Of a DNA stretch of 64,000 bases, positions 53,090 to 63,707 are shown in pieces (the first letter of the stretch is position 1; every line of letters begins with the position of its first letter). The stretch lies in assembly GCF_017916325.1 (NCBI RefSeq), contig NC_090155.1:463501-527500 (forward strand), given 5' to 3'. Under the pieces are notes generated by a model, which did not search any database, was not told the DNA's origin, and worked only from the letters and a program-made list of their open reading frames with translations. Made by a program: the position numbers and the translations under genes. This stretch comes from Leishmania martiniquensis (lineage: Eukaryota; Euglenozoa; Kinetoplastea; Trypanosomatida; Trypanosomatidae).

Positions 53090-55792
53090 ATGTCTGGGGA
53101 TCAGCACGACGACGGAGCCCAGTGGTCGGACATAAGAGAGGATGCATCGCAGGAGCAGGAAGCCTCGGAAGTGCACGAGCGGTCTGAACATCAAGACGAT
53201 GTTACTTCAGAACAGGAGCAGCCTTTAAAATCTGGAGGAAGCACGGACCAAAATCAATTTTTCGGCGATGAAGAGAGCCCAGAGCCGCAGCCTGAGCACA
53301 CGCAGGAGGCCCCAGAGTACCCAGAATACAGCCTCCCTCTAGAGTCCTTCGATGCACAAAAGGATGAGGTCCACGCACCCGAGGAAGACAACGACGTAGA
53401 GCATGACGCGGGCCCGCCTCCGCCTTCACATTTCCCTCAACATCATGCGGAAGACAGCAAGTCGCAGGTATTGCCGCAGTACCCTTACGAACAGGAACCT
53501 CGCCCCGATGGCTACTTGGAGGAGCCTCAGGTAGTCCCGCAGCAGGCTTACGAGGAAGAGGCCCCCCAGGAATACCCGGAAGAGAACGACAATCAGTATG
53601 TCGTTCCGCAGCACGCGTATGAGGTGGTACCCCCTCGCTACGCTCACGCCCGCTCGATCCCTGCGTCGCACACCGCTGCGCCACCGAGCGCGATTGTGAA
53701 GCCGCGGACGTGCAACGTGAAGCAGGCCTCTCGCTGGGAGCCTGTGGAGTACGACCCGCGTGACGGCAGCGACGACGAGTTCGAGCTGTCGACGTGCATG
53801 GCGCCTGTATACGAGGGCGAGGAGGGCAACGAGGAGGCGAGCATGTTCAAGCACGGCGAGCCGGACTGCAAGGGGGAGATCATGTCGTGCTTCGACGAGT
53901 CGAACCTGCTGTACCGTATCATGGACCCGAAGGCAAAGACGTGGGCGTTCTACAATGACAGCCTGCACTACGAGGTGCATGTGCAGTTCACCTTTGGCAA
54001 GCACTCGAAGCTAAAGCCGCTGGAGAACACGACGATGCGACAGAACGAAGAGGGCCAATACGTGATGGAGGTGGTCGTGTACCCGACGGAGACGGAGATG
54101 TTTGTGCAAGGCAGCGTGAACGGGTTCACGAGCAAGCTGCGCGCTGTGCCGCTAACGGACGAGTACCATAACGCGCGCCGCGGGATCACGGAGGAGCAGG
54201 TGAACAGCGAGGTGGCTGCGATCCAGCAGGTGACGTACAGCGACAACGCGGAGGACGTGCTGCAGGCGTGCATCGAGAACGGCATCCCGTTCGTGGACCC
54301 CGAGTTCCCGCCGTGCCAGGCGTCGCTGGACGCTGGCGCGAGCAAACCGTTCAAGCCGCTTGCGTGGGCGCGGCCGCAGGCGTGCGTGTTGGAGGAGATG
54401 GCGTCCCAGGTGCGGCTGTTCCGTGGAAACGTGAGGCCCGGCTGCGTGGACGCTGGCGACCTGGGCGACTCGTGGGTGATTTGCTCTGTGGCGTCGGTGT
54501 CGGAGGACCCTGCGCGGCTGTTGGGGATGTTCCGCCATCCGGAGGGCAAGGCTTCAGCGCAGCGCGAGCACGCGGTCGGCGCGTACCGCGTGACGTTCAA
54601 CAAGAATGGGTGGTGGCGCAGCGTGCTGGTCGACAGCTACCTGCCGGTGTCTGGCGGCAAGCTGAAGTACGCGAAGAGCGCGACGGACCCGGCGGAGATC
54701 TGGCCTGCGATTCTGCAGAAGGCGTACGCGAAGCTGCACGGCAGCTACGCGAGGATCTGCTCCGGCGACCCGCTGCACGCGCTGCAGGACATGACCGGGT
54801 TCCCGACGATGCGTTTCGACGAATTGCTGGCGGATGGCAAGTCGAGCAACCAGCTGTTCAGCGACCTGGTGCACGGGATTGCTGCGGGGTACACAGTGAT
54901 TTGCAGCACACCTGGGTACGGACCAAGCGACAAAGACCAGGGGCTGTGCGAGGCGTACGCGCAGGCGGGGCTTGCAGTCGGGCACGCATACACGATTCTG
55001 GCGGCGAAGTACATGGAAAACAAGGACCTGCGGTTGGTGAAGGTGCGCAACGCGTGGGGACGCGGGGTGGAGTGGAACGGCAGCTGGGGCAACGACGACA
55101 CGAGGTGGGACGCGAACCCGGACCTCGCGGAGGAGTGCAACTTCCAGAAGGGGGCTGACGGGACGTTCTGGATGTCGTGGAAGGACGCCCAGAAGTACTT
55201 TAACGGCGGCGGGGTGTGCTTCTCGCACCAGCCTGCGTACGACTACCGCATGAACTGCGTGTTCACGGATGGCGTGCCGTCCGCTGTGCTGGAGATCGAG
55301 GTGCGGTCGCCTGCGTGGTTCACGTTTGTGGTTTCGCAGGACGACAAGAGGTGCCAGGTTAACCCATCGGAGTACAAGCCTGTTATGATCAGCGTCGCGG
55401 AGCCTGTGGATGGCGACATGTACAAGGTCGTGCTGAACTCCTCGGCGAACGGCGCGCAGCCGTCGCCGGACAAGTGGACGTTCCTGCAGGCACGCGACAT
55501 CTCGCTGATCCACAAGCTGGACGCTGGGAAGTACCTTGTCGTGCCGCGCATCATGCCGTCGGATGACCCGATGGAGCCTGTCCCGTACGTGCTGGGGATG
55601 ATCTGCAACAAGGAAGTGGGCAACGGTGACGTTAGCGTGAAGTTCAAGCGCCTGGACGCCGGCAACCGCGTGTTCGAAAACTTCCCGAAGTTCGAGCCGG
55701 AGCTGATGGAGGTGGAGCAGCCGGTGCAGTACCAGAAGCGCGCGCCGGGCGAGGGCTTCCCGATGACGCAGATGGGGGAGGAGCTGATATAG
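53090..55792 (+). CDS. Calpain-like cysteine peptidase, catalytic Cys replaced by Ser (copy 1)
   Basis: 900 aa from the first ATG after the splice acceptor. Residues 1-210 are acidic and Gln/Pro-rich with imperfect repeats around VPQQAYEEE and VPQHAYEVV. About 257-370 is the kinetoplastid N-terminal calpain domain (I_K, DUF1935), beginning EPDCKGEIMSCFDESN. About 395-690 is the CysPc domain: DAGDLGDSWVICSVAS has Ser461 where calpains have the nucleophilic Cys, while His632 (VGHAYTIL) and Asn654 (VRNAWGRG) are present. About 700-890 is the beta-rich domain III-like region. No EF-hand domain is present. Many kinetoplastid calpain-like proteins lack an intact triad and act at the subpellicular or flagellar membrane cytoskeleton. 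No N-terminal MGC acylation signal is seen. From codon 144 onward the gene is identical to copy 2. Confidence 0.92.
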   Translation: MSGDQHDDGAQWSDIREDASQEQEASEVHERSEHQDDVTSEQEQPLKSGGSTDQNQFFGDEESPEPQPEHTQEAPEYPEYSLPLESFDAQKDEVHAPEEDNDVEHDAGPPPPSHFPQHHAEDSKSQVLPQYPYEQEPRPDGYLEEPQVVPQQAYEEEAPQEYPEENDNQYVVPQHAYEVVPPRYAHARSIPASHTAAPPSAIVKPRTCNVKQASRWEPVEYDPRDGSDDEFELSTCMAPVYEGEEGNEEASMFKHGEPDCKGEIMSCFDESNLLYRIMDPKAKTWAFYNDSLHYEVHVQFTFGKHSKLKPLENTTMRQNEEGQYVMEVVVYPTETEMFVQGSVNGFTSKLRAVPLTDEYHNARRGITEEQVNSEVAAIQQVTYSDNAEDVLQACIENGIPFVDPEFPPCQASLDAGASKPFKPLAWARPQACVLEEMASQVRLFRGNVRPGCVDAGDLGDSWVICSVASVSEDPARLLGMFRHPEGKASAQREHAVGAYRVTFNKNGWWRSVLVDSYLPVSGGKLKYAKSATDPAEIWPAILQKAYAKLHGSYARICSGDPLHALQDMTGFPTMRFDELLADGKSSNQLFSDLVHGIAAGYTVICSTPGYGPSDKDQGLCEAYAQAGLAVGHAYTILAAKYMENKDLRLVKVRNAWGRGVEWNGSWGNDDTRWDANPDLAEECNFQKGADGTFWMSWKDAQKYFNGGGVCFSHQPAYDYRMNCVFTDGVPSAVLEIEVRSPAWFTFVVSQDDKRCQVNPSEYKPVMISVAEPVDGDMYKVVLNSSANGAQPSPDKWTFLQARDISLIHKLDAGKYLVVPRIMPSDDPMEPVPYVLGMICNKEVGNGDVSVKFKRLDAGNRVFENFPKFEPELMEVEQPVQYQKRAPGEGFPMTQMGEELI

Positions 55793-56178
55793 TGCGATGC
55801 ATTCCGAAGGTCGCCATTCCGGCAGTGAGGTCAGCAGAAACGTGGGTGCTGTGAGTCTGCTAATCTGTGCAGGCATTTCGGGCAGCGGCGGGGTAATCAG
55901 AAGAGGCAACAAGCGCTGGAGGGCGCCAAGTGCTGGGTGTGACTAAGGGGAGGCGGTAACGCTCGGCTATGCGCGGAGGAGTCGGAGAGAGGATTCTCAA
56001 GGTGAACCTATGGTCATGGGTTTAGGAGGGAATCGCACGTCCGCGCAGGGGGCTGCGCCGGGGGTCGTGGGCCGCGTGCTCCCTCTTAGTGGGGTGGGCT
56101 GCATAGCGCACCTCGCGACAGAGCGTGGCGCTCTTCTGCTTGGTTGGAACTTTAGTTGGTGATTGCCAGGGCGAGTGC
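53521..56178 (+). repeat. 2,658-bp direct duplication, copy 1
   Basis: It begins inside the coding region (codon 144 of gene 1) and runs through the stop codon and 386 bp of 3' flank. It matches 58797-61454 at a constant offset of 5276 with no difference seen. Recent duplication or gene conversion. Confidence 0.95.
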
Positions 56179-58686
56179 GTTGTCACTGAACGGGAAACTG
56201 ATGGGGCCGACGCGAGCCCTATTCGGCACATGACGTGGCAGTTGTAAATTTCTCGTGGCAGCCGCTTGTGAGCATCGTGATTTTTTTTACCTCTTCAGGT
56301 GATTGCCCAAGTCACAAGTGGAGTTTCTGGGAAGAAAAAATGTCGGACAACGTGGATGTCGGGGTCGCGGTGGTGGCGGGGTGAACGTGAAGAGATGATT
56401 CCTCAGTGTCTCGCTGTTTCCCTGGCTATTGCTGTGATGCACGTGCCCACATATGTGTCTGAGGACGCTTCCTTTGTTTCTCTCGTTCGCGGCTCTTGCC
56501 CCCAGCCGCACTTCCCTTTCCTGCGATACGTATATGGGGAAGTGTTTCCGTTCTAGTGTCCACAGACTCGGCCATGGCGGAAAGCCACAGACCTGTGCGA
56601 AGACCCAGGGGATTATGACGGCGACACTGATCTGAAGTGCTTTTGGTCCGTCTCGAACTCATATCTGAGGTGCCATGCGCTTGCGCAGGCCACGGCGGTT
56701 GTTTTCTAGTTTCCCCCTTTCCCCTATTTTATTCTTCCCAAATGTGTCCGTCTTGATTTAGGGTTTCAGCCGCTTTGATCTCTCCTTTTTTCTTTATCTT
56801 GCCTCCTCCTCTTCATCGCTTTTGACACTCTTCTCCCTTTTCATATTTCCCCGCTTGATTTTCCTTTCTATGCTCCCTCTTTTTTACTTTCTGTTTGGTC
56901 GTCCTCTTCTGCCACGATCAAGCCCCCTTTTCCCTCTCTTGTCAGCCTTTGTTCCCCAGCTTCCCCCCTCCTCCCGCCTCACGGACGAAATTGAAAGAAC
57001 AAAGTACAAGAGATGCAAGTACTCTGCGACTTTTCTTTCCTCACAAAAGCCACAAGGAGTGGCATCGACATCATCCTCAATGAGAGAAGCCAACTTCTGT
57101 CGATTTTTTTCTCCAGTTTTACATGAGGTACATTTCACTCTATTTTCTCGCCTTTCTCGCTACTGCGTCCAAGAGGGAGAGAAGAAATATCAGCAAACAA
57201 AAGAGATGCACGACACCCCGCATTCGCAGTGCAAAATCAAATGCGTATACACTTCTCTCACGTGTTATTCTGCCTCACCTGCTCTTTACTGTAGGAGAGC
57301 GCTCTGTCAGTTGCCCCTCTCACCTTGGCCAGTGTAGTTTTCTCAACTCCTCTGCTTAGGGAGCCTTTCACCTACTTCCTTAGACGGCTGAAACTCAGAA
57401 ACCTAGGTGCCAGAGAGCGCATCATGAAACATGGAGGAATACGGTGCAAATAAAATAGATGAGCTTTACAGTGGAGGGCTGTTTGTCTGATGAGATGTGC
57501 ACCATTTTTTTTTTGCTACAGGGAGGCGTTTGGCTTATTCTTTTGATAGTTTTTCTGTTTTCGTTCCTCGATGTTGTGCGGCTTTCTCTGCTTTCATTTT
57601 TTGTTAACTTTTACATACGGTTGAATGGAGAAAAGTGTGGCGGAGCCCCCGCACACTCGCAGAGTTTTCAATTGCGCTGATTTCTCCTATCAATTTTGAA
57701 GTTGTTCTGTGTTGTTTCGAAAAGAGGAAAAGTGTCCCCGACTGAGGCCCTCAGAAGGGCCTTGGCAAGTCAACATCATTCACAATTGGAAAGAAACCAA
57801 AGATAAGATACATGACCTCTCTTCGATCTCTTTTGAGTTTTTTTTTCACACATAGTTCCCTAAGCGCGAACGCGGTAAAAAACAAAAACATGGATTACAT
57901 GAGGAGTTCGCGCTCATAATACACGACAGGCATACACACATGCACGAGTGAAGGGAAAAGGTGATCACAGAGAAGGGGGGAACCCTCGACTTTCAATAGT
58001 GAAAAAGAAAGCGGCCCGCCTTCCGTGTTCCCTTCTCCCCTTTCCCACATTGACCGATGTAGACGTTATGAACTTCTCGACCCTGTGCAAGATCATCCTG
58101 CTCATTCGCCAGTCTCGAGCAGGGAGGGATGGAACCTCAAAGATGCAAAAAAAAAGCAAAACCATCGACGGAAATTGAGGTTGCAGACCTCTCTGCAGCA
58201 CATGCAATACCTTTGGGCACGCCAATAGAAGGCCGGAGGCGGCGAGGGGAACACTTTGGAAGCCGACGCTGGTGCATAGGTAGCGCACGCTGCTCGACGA
58301 GTAAGCCAACAGCTGCTACTCTCGTCTACACCTTTTCTATCCACATTGGCCACTCGATGACCTGTGGATCTCGGCATCCGCCGCGGGGTCTCCTTCTTTT
58401 CTCTTCCCGCGATACGAAGGCTTTCCTTCAACGCCTTCTGCAGTAAAAATGAACCCTTTTAACCCTTCCAACCCCTCTCCCTTGGTATCATCTTGTTCAT
58501 CTACCTCCATGAGCCATCCTTCGCATGGTGCTTCGCCGCCCCTCACAGAGCACTCCAGCGCCATCCGAATTCGCTAGACCGTTTCGCCCCCTATTTTTCG
58601 ACCATTGACAGCCTGCAGACTGCAAGACTTCTGCCATACTCTTCACTCACTTTTCATCTACTCCAAAGTTAGTCAAGGCACCCGCA
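55793..58686 (+). other. Inter-calpain spacer 1
   Basis: 2.9 kb. The first 386 bp belong to the duplication. The rest is unique, T-rich and pyrimidine-rich (56700-57000 strongly so), with only short frames and no recognised gene. The 56700-57000 tract looks like a splice-acceptor tract without a gene behind it, so a lost gene is possible. Confidence 0.5.
58625..58672 (+). promoter_or_regulatory. Probable trans-splice acceptor of calpain-like gene 2
   Basis: A pyrimidine-rich stretch (about 58629-58664) is followed by AG at 58671-58672, 14 nt before the ATG at 58687. The tract is weaker than in most neighbours. Confidence 0.4.
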
Positions 58687-61068
58687 ATGTGGCAGAACGG
58701 CCCAGCAGAGGAGTGGCAAGAACTTGGGGAAGAGCAGCCAACAATGTCTTCCAAGCCTCATCACACAGAGATGGATATGTATGCCAGCAAGGAGGTGGAG
58801 CCTCAGGTAGTCCCGCAGCAGGCTTACGAGGAAGAGGCCCCCCAGGAATACCCGGAAGAGAACGACAATCAGTATGTCGTTCCGCAGCACGCGTATGAGG
58901 TGGTACCCCCTCGCTACGCTCACGCCCGCTCGATCCCTGCGTCGCACACCGCTGCGCCACCGAGCGCGATTGTGAAGCCGCGGACGTGCAACGTGAAGCA
59001 GGCCTCTCGCTGGGAGCCTGTGGAGTACGACCCGCGTGACGGCAGCGACGACGAGTTCGAGCTGTCGACGTGCATGGCGCCTGTATACGAGGGCGAGGAG
59101 GGCAACGAGGAGGCGAGCATGTTCAAGCACGGCGAGCCGGACTGCAAGGGGGAGATCATGTCGTGCTTCGACGAGTCGAACCTGCTGTACCGTATCATGG
59201 ACCCGAAGGCAAAGACGTGGGCGTTCTACAATGACAGCCTGCACTACGAGGTGCATGTGCAGTTCACCTTTGGCAAGCACTCGAAGCTAAAGCCGCTGGA
59301 GAACACGACGATGCGACAGAACGAAGAGGGCCAATACGTGATGGAGGTGGTCGTGTACCCGACGGAGACGGAGATGTTTGTGCAAGGCAGCGTGAACGGG
59401 TTCACGAGCAAGCTGCGCGCTGTGCCGCTAACGGACGAGTACCATAACGCGCGCCGCGGGATCACGGAGGAGCAGGTGAACAGCGAGGTGGCTGCGATCC
59501 AGCAGGTGACGTACAGCGACAACGCGGAGGACGTGCTGCAGGCGTGCATCGAGAACGGCATCCCGTTCGTGGACCCCGAGTTCCCGCCGTGCCAGGCGTC
59601 GCTGGACGCTGGCGCGAGCAAACCGTTCAAGCCGCTTGCGTGGGCGCGGCCGCAGGCGTGCGTGTTGGAGGAGATGGCGTCCCAGGTGCGGCTGTTCCGT
59701 GGAAACGTGAGGCCCGGCTGCGTGGACGCTGGCGACCTGGGCGACTCGTGGGTGATTTGCTCTGTGGCGTCGGTGTCGGAGGACCCTGCGCGGCTGTTGG
59801 GGATGTTCCGCCATCCGGAGGGCAAGGCTTCAGCGCAGCGCGAGCACGCGGTCGGCGCGTACCGCGTGACGTTCAACAAGAATGGGTGGTGGCGCAGCGT
59901 GCTGGTCGACAGCTACCTGCCGGTGTCTGGCGGCAAGCTGAAGTACGCGAAGAGCGCGACGGACCCGGCGGAGATCTGGCCTGCGATTCTGCAGAAGGCG
60001 TACGCGAAGCTGCACGGCAGCTACGCGAGGATCTGCTCCGGCGACCCGCTGCACGCGCTGCAGGACATGACCGGGTTCCCGACGATGCGTTTCGACGAAT
60101 TGCTGGCGGATGGCAAGTCGAGCAACCAGCTGTTCAGCGACCTGGTGCACGGGATTGCTGCGGGGTACACAGTGATTTGCAGCACACCTGGGTACGGACC
60201 AAGCGACAAAGACCAGGGGCTGTGCGAGGCGTACGCGCAGGCGGGGCTTGCAGTCGGGCACGCATACACGATTCTGGCGGCGAAGTACATGGAAAACAAG
60301 GACCTGCGGTTGGTGAAGGTGCGCAACGCGTGGGGACGCGGGGTGGAGTGGAACGGCAGCTGGGGCAACGACGACACGAGGTGGGACGCGAACCCGGACC
60401 TCGCGGAGGAGTGCAACTTCCAGAAGGGGGCTGACGGGACGTTCTGGATGTCGTGGAAGGACGCCCAGAAGTACTTTAACGGCGGCGGGGTGTGCTTCTC
60501 GCACCAGCCTGCGTACGACTACCGCATGAACTGCGTGTTCACGGATGGCGTGCCGTCCGCTGTGCTGGAGATCGAGGTGCGGTCGCCTGCGTGGTTCACG
60601 TTTGTGGTTTCGCAGGACGACAAGAGGTGCCAGGTTAACCCATCGGAGTACAAGCCTGTTATGATCAGCGTCGCGGAGCCTGTGGATGGCGACATGTACA
60701 AGGTCGTGCTGAACTCCTCGGCGAACGGCGCGCAGCCGTCGCCGGACAAGTGGACGTTCCTGCAGGCACGCGACATCTCGCTGATCCACAAGCTGGACGC
60801 TGGGAAGTACCTTGTCGTGCCGCGCATCATGCCGTCGGATGACCCGATGGAGCCTGTCCCGTACGTGCTGGGGATGATCTGCAACAAGGAAGTGGGCAAC
60901 GGTGACGTTAGCGTGAAGTTCAAGCGCCTGGACGCCGGCAACCGCGTGTTCGAAAACTTCCCGAAGTTCGAGCCGGAGCTGATGGAGGTGGAGCAGCCGG
61001 TGCAGTACCAGAAGCGCGCGCCGGGCGAGGGCTTCCCGATGACGCAGATGGGGGAGGAGCTGATATAG
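58687..61068 (+). CDS. Calpain-like cysteine peptidase, catalytic Cys replaced by Ser (copy 2)
   Basis: 793 aa. Residues 1-36 (beginning MWQNGPAEEWQELGEEQPT) are unique. From residue 37 to the end it is identical to copy 1. It lacks copy 1's first 143 residues of acidic Gln/Pro-rich sequence but keeps the VPQQAYEEE repeat region, the I_K domain, CysPc and the domain III-like region. The triad positions are Ser354 (normally Cys), His525 and Asn547, so it is also expected to be inactive as a peptidase. The duplication boundary lies within the coding sequence, so the two genes give one body with two different N-termini. That could change targeting or partner choice. The start is the first ATG after the likely acceptor; an in-frame ATG at residue 20 (MSSK) is an alternative. 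Confidence 0.92.
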   Translation: MWQNGPAEEWQELGEEQPTMSSKPHHTEMDMYASKEVEPQVVPQQAYEEEAPQEYPEENDNQYVVPQHAYEVVPPRYAHARSIPASHTAAPPSAIVKPRTCNVKQASRWEPVEYDPRDGSDDEFELSTCMAPVYEGEEGNEEASMFKHGEPDCKGEIMSCFDESNLLYRIMDPKAKTWAFYNDSLHYEVHVQFTFGKHSKLKPLENTTMRQNEEGQYVMEVVVYPTETEMFVQGSVNGFTSKLRAVPLTDEYHNARRGITEEQVNSEVAAIQQVTYSDNAEDVLQACIENGIPFVDPEFPPCQASLDAGASKPFKPLAWARPQACVLEEMASQVRLFRGNVRPGCVDAGDLGDSWVICSVASVSEDPARLLGMFRHPEGKASAQREHAVGAYRVTFNKNGWWRSVLVDSYLPVSGGKLKYAKSATDPAEIWPAILQKAYAKLHGSYARICSGDPLHALQDMTGFPTMRFDELLADGKSSNQLFSDLVHGIAAGYTVICSTPGYGPSDKDQGLCEAYAQAGLAVGHAYTILAAKYMENKDLRLVKVRNAWGRGVEWNGSWGNDDTRWDANPDLAEECNFQKGADGTFWMSWKDAQKYFNGGGVCFSHQPAYDYRMNCVFTDGVPSAVLEIEVRSPAWFTFVVSQDDKRCQVNPSEYKPVMISVAEPVDGDMYKVVLNSSANGAQPSPDKWTFLQARDISLIHKLDAGKYLVVPRIMPSDDPMEPVPYVLGMICNKEVGNGDVSVKFKRLDAGNRVFENFPKFEPELMEVEQPVQYQKRAPGEGFPMTQMGEELI

Positions 61069-61454
61069 TGCGATGCATTCCGAAGGTCGCCATTCCGGCA
61101 GTGAGGTCAGCAGAAACGTGGGTGCTGTGAGTCTGCTAATCTGTGCAGGCATTTCGGGCAGCGGCGGGGTAATCAGAAGAGGCAACAAGCGCTGGAGGGC
61201 GCCAAGTGCTGGGTGTGACTAAGGGGAGGCGGTAACGCTCGGCTATGCGCGGAGGAGTCGGAGAGAGGATTCTCAAGGTGAACCTATGGTCATGGGTTTA
61301 GGAGGGAATCGCACGTCCGCGCAGGGGGCTGCGCCGGGGGTCGTGGGCCGCGTGCTCCCTCTTAGTGGGGTGGGCTGCATAGCGCACCTCGCGACAGAGC
61401 GTGGCGCTCTTCTGCTTGGTTGGAACTTTAGTTGGTGATTGCCAGGGCGAGTGC
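58797..61454 (+). repeat. 2,658-bp direct duplication, copy 2
   Basis: Partner of 53521-56178; same orientation, no gaps. The 3' edge is abrupt: after a shared GGGCGAGTGC the two sequences diverge completely. Confidence 0.95.
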
Positions 61455-63707
61455 CGCCGAGGTGAACTCGACGGGGAGCTGGCGTTGGTTGTGCTCTGCT
61501 ACGTTTCAGACGTGTTTGTTTTTTTACCCTTCACAAGGAGGAGTGTTCCTCTCCGCACTTTTCTCTTTGGTGGGGTGTGCGATTGCCCATCGTGTGCTTT
61601 GCCATGCCAGTGCCATCCACGTGAAAACTGTGCCTTTTTTGTTGGAGATGCGCCTCACTACAGCGAATTTTCAAGACGTTGTAGATTTGATTTTGTGGGG
61701 GCGGCAGCTGCTGCCGATGATGGTACGTGGAGAACTTCTCTCTTTTCCTTCGTGCACCTTGCACGAGGTTGAAGTCACCGACATGTGATCTCAAAGACGT
61801 GAGCGCGCCTTTTGAATTATAATGATTTCATCGAGGCTGACAGCTCTGCTGGTGCCGCTCGTTTTCGCTTTCCTTTTCCTTTTAGGCTTTCATTCGCTGT
61901 GGCTCTCAATTGAGGCGAAGCGGCGATCGCCGGCTGAGCACCTGGCAAAGTTGTTTGCCGTTTTGGTGTTGGCGTCTGGATCTCTCTCCGACCATCGCGC
62001 CCTGTCGCCTTAGACCCGCCGATTGTACATCTCTTTTTTTCCCTCCGTGAGAGACACCAATCACTCTCCGCTTTTTTTTTTAATTGTGAACAGGAAGGCC
62101 ATGGTGGCGTATGAGCGGGCTGTACCCTTTTTCGTTTCTTACCGTGATGACCAGTGGAGTTCGCGCTCCGTAGGATGTCTTAGCTTTTTCTTATCCCTTT
62201 TGCGGCATTCTTCTGCGTTTCAAACAAAGAGAGTGACTCGGCCGCGCGAGAACGAAAGTCTTGCGACGGGGAGCCTCATGCGAACAAGACCTCCTTTTCT
62301 TCCTGAATACTCTCTCAGAGGCCGTTGCCGCACAAATCGGTGTCGAGTTCAAGGGGCCGAAATAAGAGAAGGGAGGTGCCGCGTCGAAACCCTACACCCG
62401 CCCGATGTTCGCCCACACATTTCCTCTTCTTTCCCTCTACATTTTTTTTTCGCGCTCTACCAGCTGTGCTTCATCTTGAAATTTCTTCTCCTCCTCCTCT
62501 CACCGACATTACCACCCATTCGCCATCTTTTATTCGTTTTGTCTTTGCATCAATGCCTATGATCGATCCCTCCCTCTTCTCTCGCTCTATTCCCTCCCCC
62601 ACGCGCACACTCTTTTTATACGCAAAGAACGTAGGGAAAGCAGCTTCTCACGTTTTCTTCTGCTACCAGAAAGCGGAGCACTCTGCTTCATCTCTTGTTC
62701 TTCCTTTGGTTTTGCTGTTTTCTTTTTTTTTGTGTGTGCCTCGGCCAGACTCTTCTCTTTTTTTTCGTTTACCTCCGTAGAGGACAGGACATCCGTTTTC
62801 TTTCCTGTCTCCGAAAAAGGCCTGCCCAAAATTGGCTTATAAAAGCGAAAAGACAGACGCACCCCTCTCCATCCTTTGCTCCCCCTCTCTCCCCTACGAA
62901 TACGGGCCGGATGCGGGGCAGCCGAAACAAAAAAAAATGGAGATACACATAGTGAGTCGGCCATAATCGCACACGCGCATCGGGTGTACAGCGGCCCCTC
63001 TAAAAGCGCTACGTAAATCTGCCTCTTAGGGTCGTCGCGGCTTGGGCACCTCGCAAAGTGTTTGGGACGGTCTCTGATCGGAGGCGCTCAGCTCGCTCCG
63101 CTCCGCTTGGTGCGTTCGCTCTTCCTATTCGTCAGCGCCTGTGTCTCAGCAGGCCTAGTGCGCATTTGTTTTTTGTGGTGCCGCGACTTTTTCGCCTGCC
63201 CCACTCTTCTGTGTGCTTTTCTGCGCATGGACTGCCTTGCACCTCTCTACTCCTGTCTCCGTGCCTCTTTCTCCCTCTCGCCAATCGTGTAAGCGTGCGA
63301 CCTCACATGACAACGCCGCTGCTCTCCTTCGTTCCACACATCACATCTGTCGTCTTCGGAAGGTGAACGTTGCCGCCTTTTTTTCTTCCGCTCCTGGTCA
63401 GCAGCGCGCAGCTGCGCCGTTTTTTTTTTCTTGCGAATCTTCGGTACGGTTCCTTTTCACGCGAAAAAAGGCAGAGCGGTTTTCCTCTCTTCTCTTTCCT
63501 TTTTGTGCAACACCTCTCACCACTGACGCCCCGTCCTCCGCAAAAAAATAAAAAGACTGTCGCTTCTGTGCGGGATTGTGTGCCATTCAAAGTTTCTAAA
63601 AGCCGCTGCACAGGCTCCAACGGCGTTTTTTCCTTCTGTCCTTCTTTGCCATCCAGGCATAGCGTTTTTACATATCATCTTCTCCAGAGAAAGGAGCAGG
63701 CGCGCCA
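61069..63707 (+). other. Inter-calpain spacer 2
   Basis: 2.6 kb. The first 386 bp are the duplicated 3' flank. The remainder is unique, T-rich with many homopolymers, and has no recognised gene on either strand. Confidence 0.5.
63626..63656 (+). promoter_or_regulatory. Trans-splice acceptor of calpain-like gene 3
   Basis: A TTTTTTCC/CTTCTTT tract (63626-63650) is followed by AG at 63655-63656, 51 nt before the ATG at 63708. Confidence 0.5.

Noticed and set aside
54554..55912. 452-residue minus-strand frame under calpain gene 1 (and its twin at 59830-61188)
   Set aside because: It is the antisense shadow of a GC-rich gene, with His/Arg/Leu-rich composition and no domain. It repeats only because the gene is duplicated.
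46071..56765. Telomere-like hexamers (CCCTAA near 46073, TTAGGG near 48136 and 56758)
   Set aside because: They are isolated single hexamers, expected by chance. No interstitial telomeric array is present, so they do not support the junction idea by themselves.
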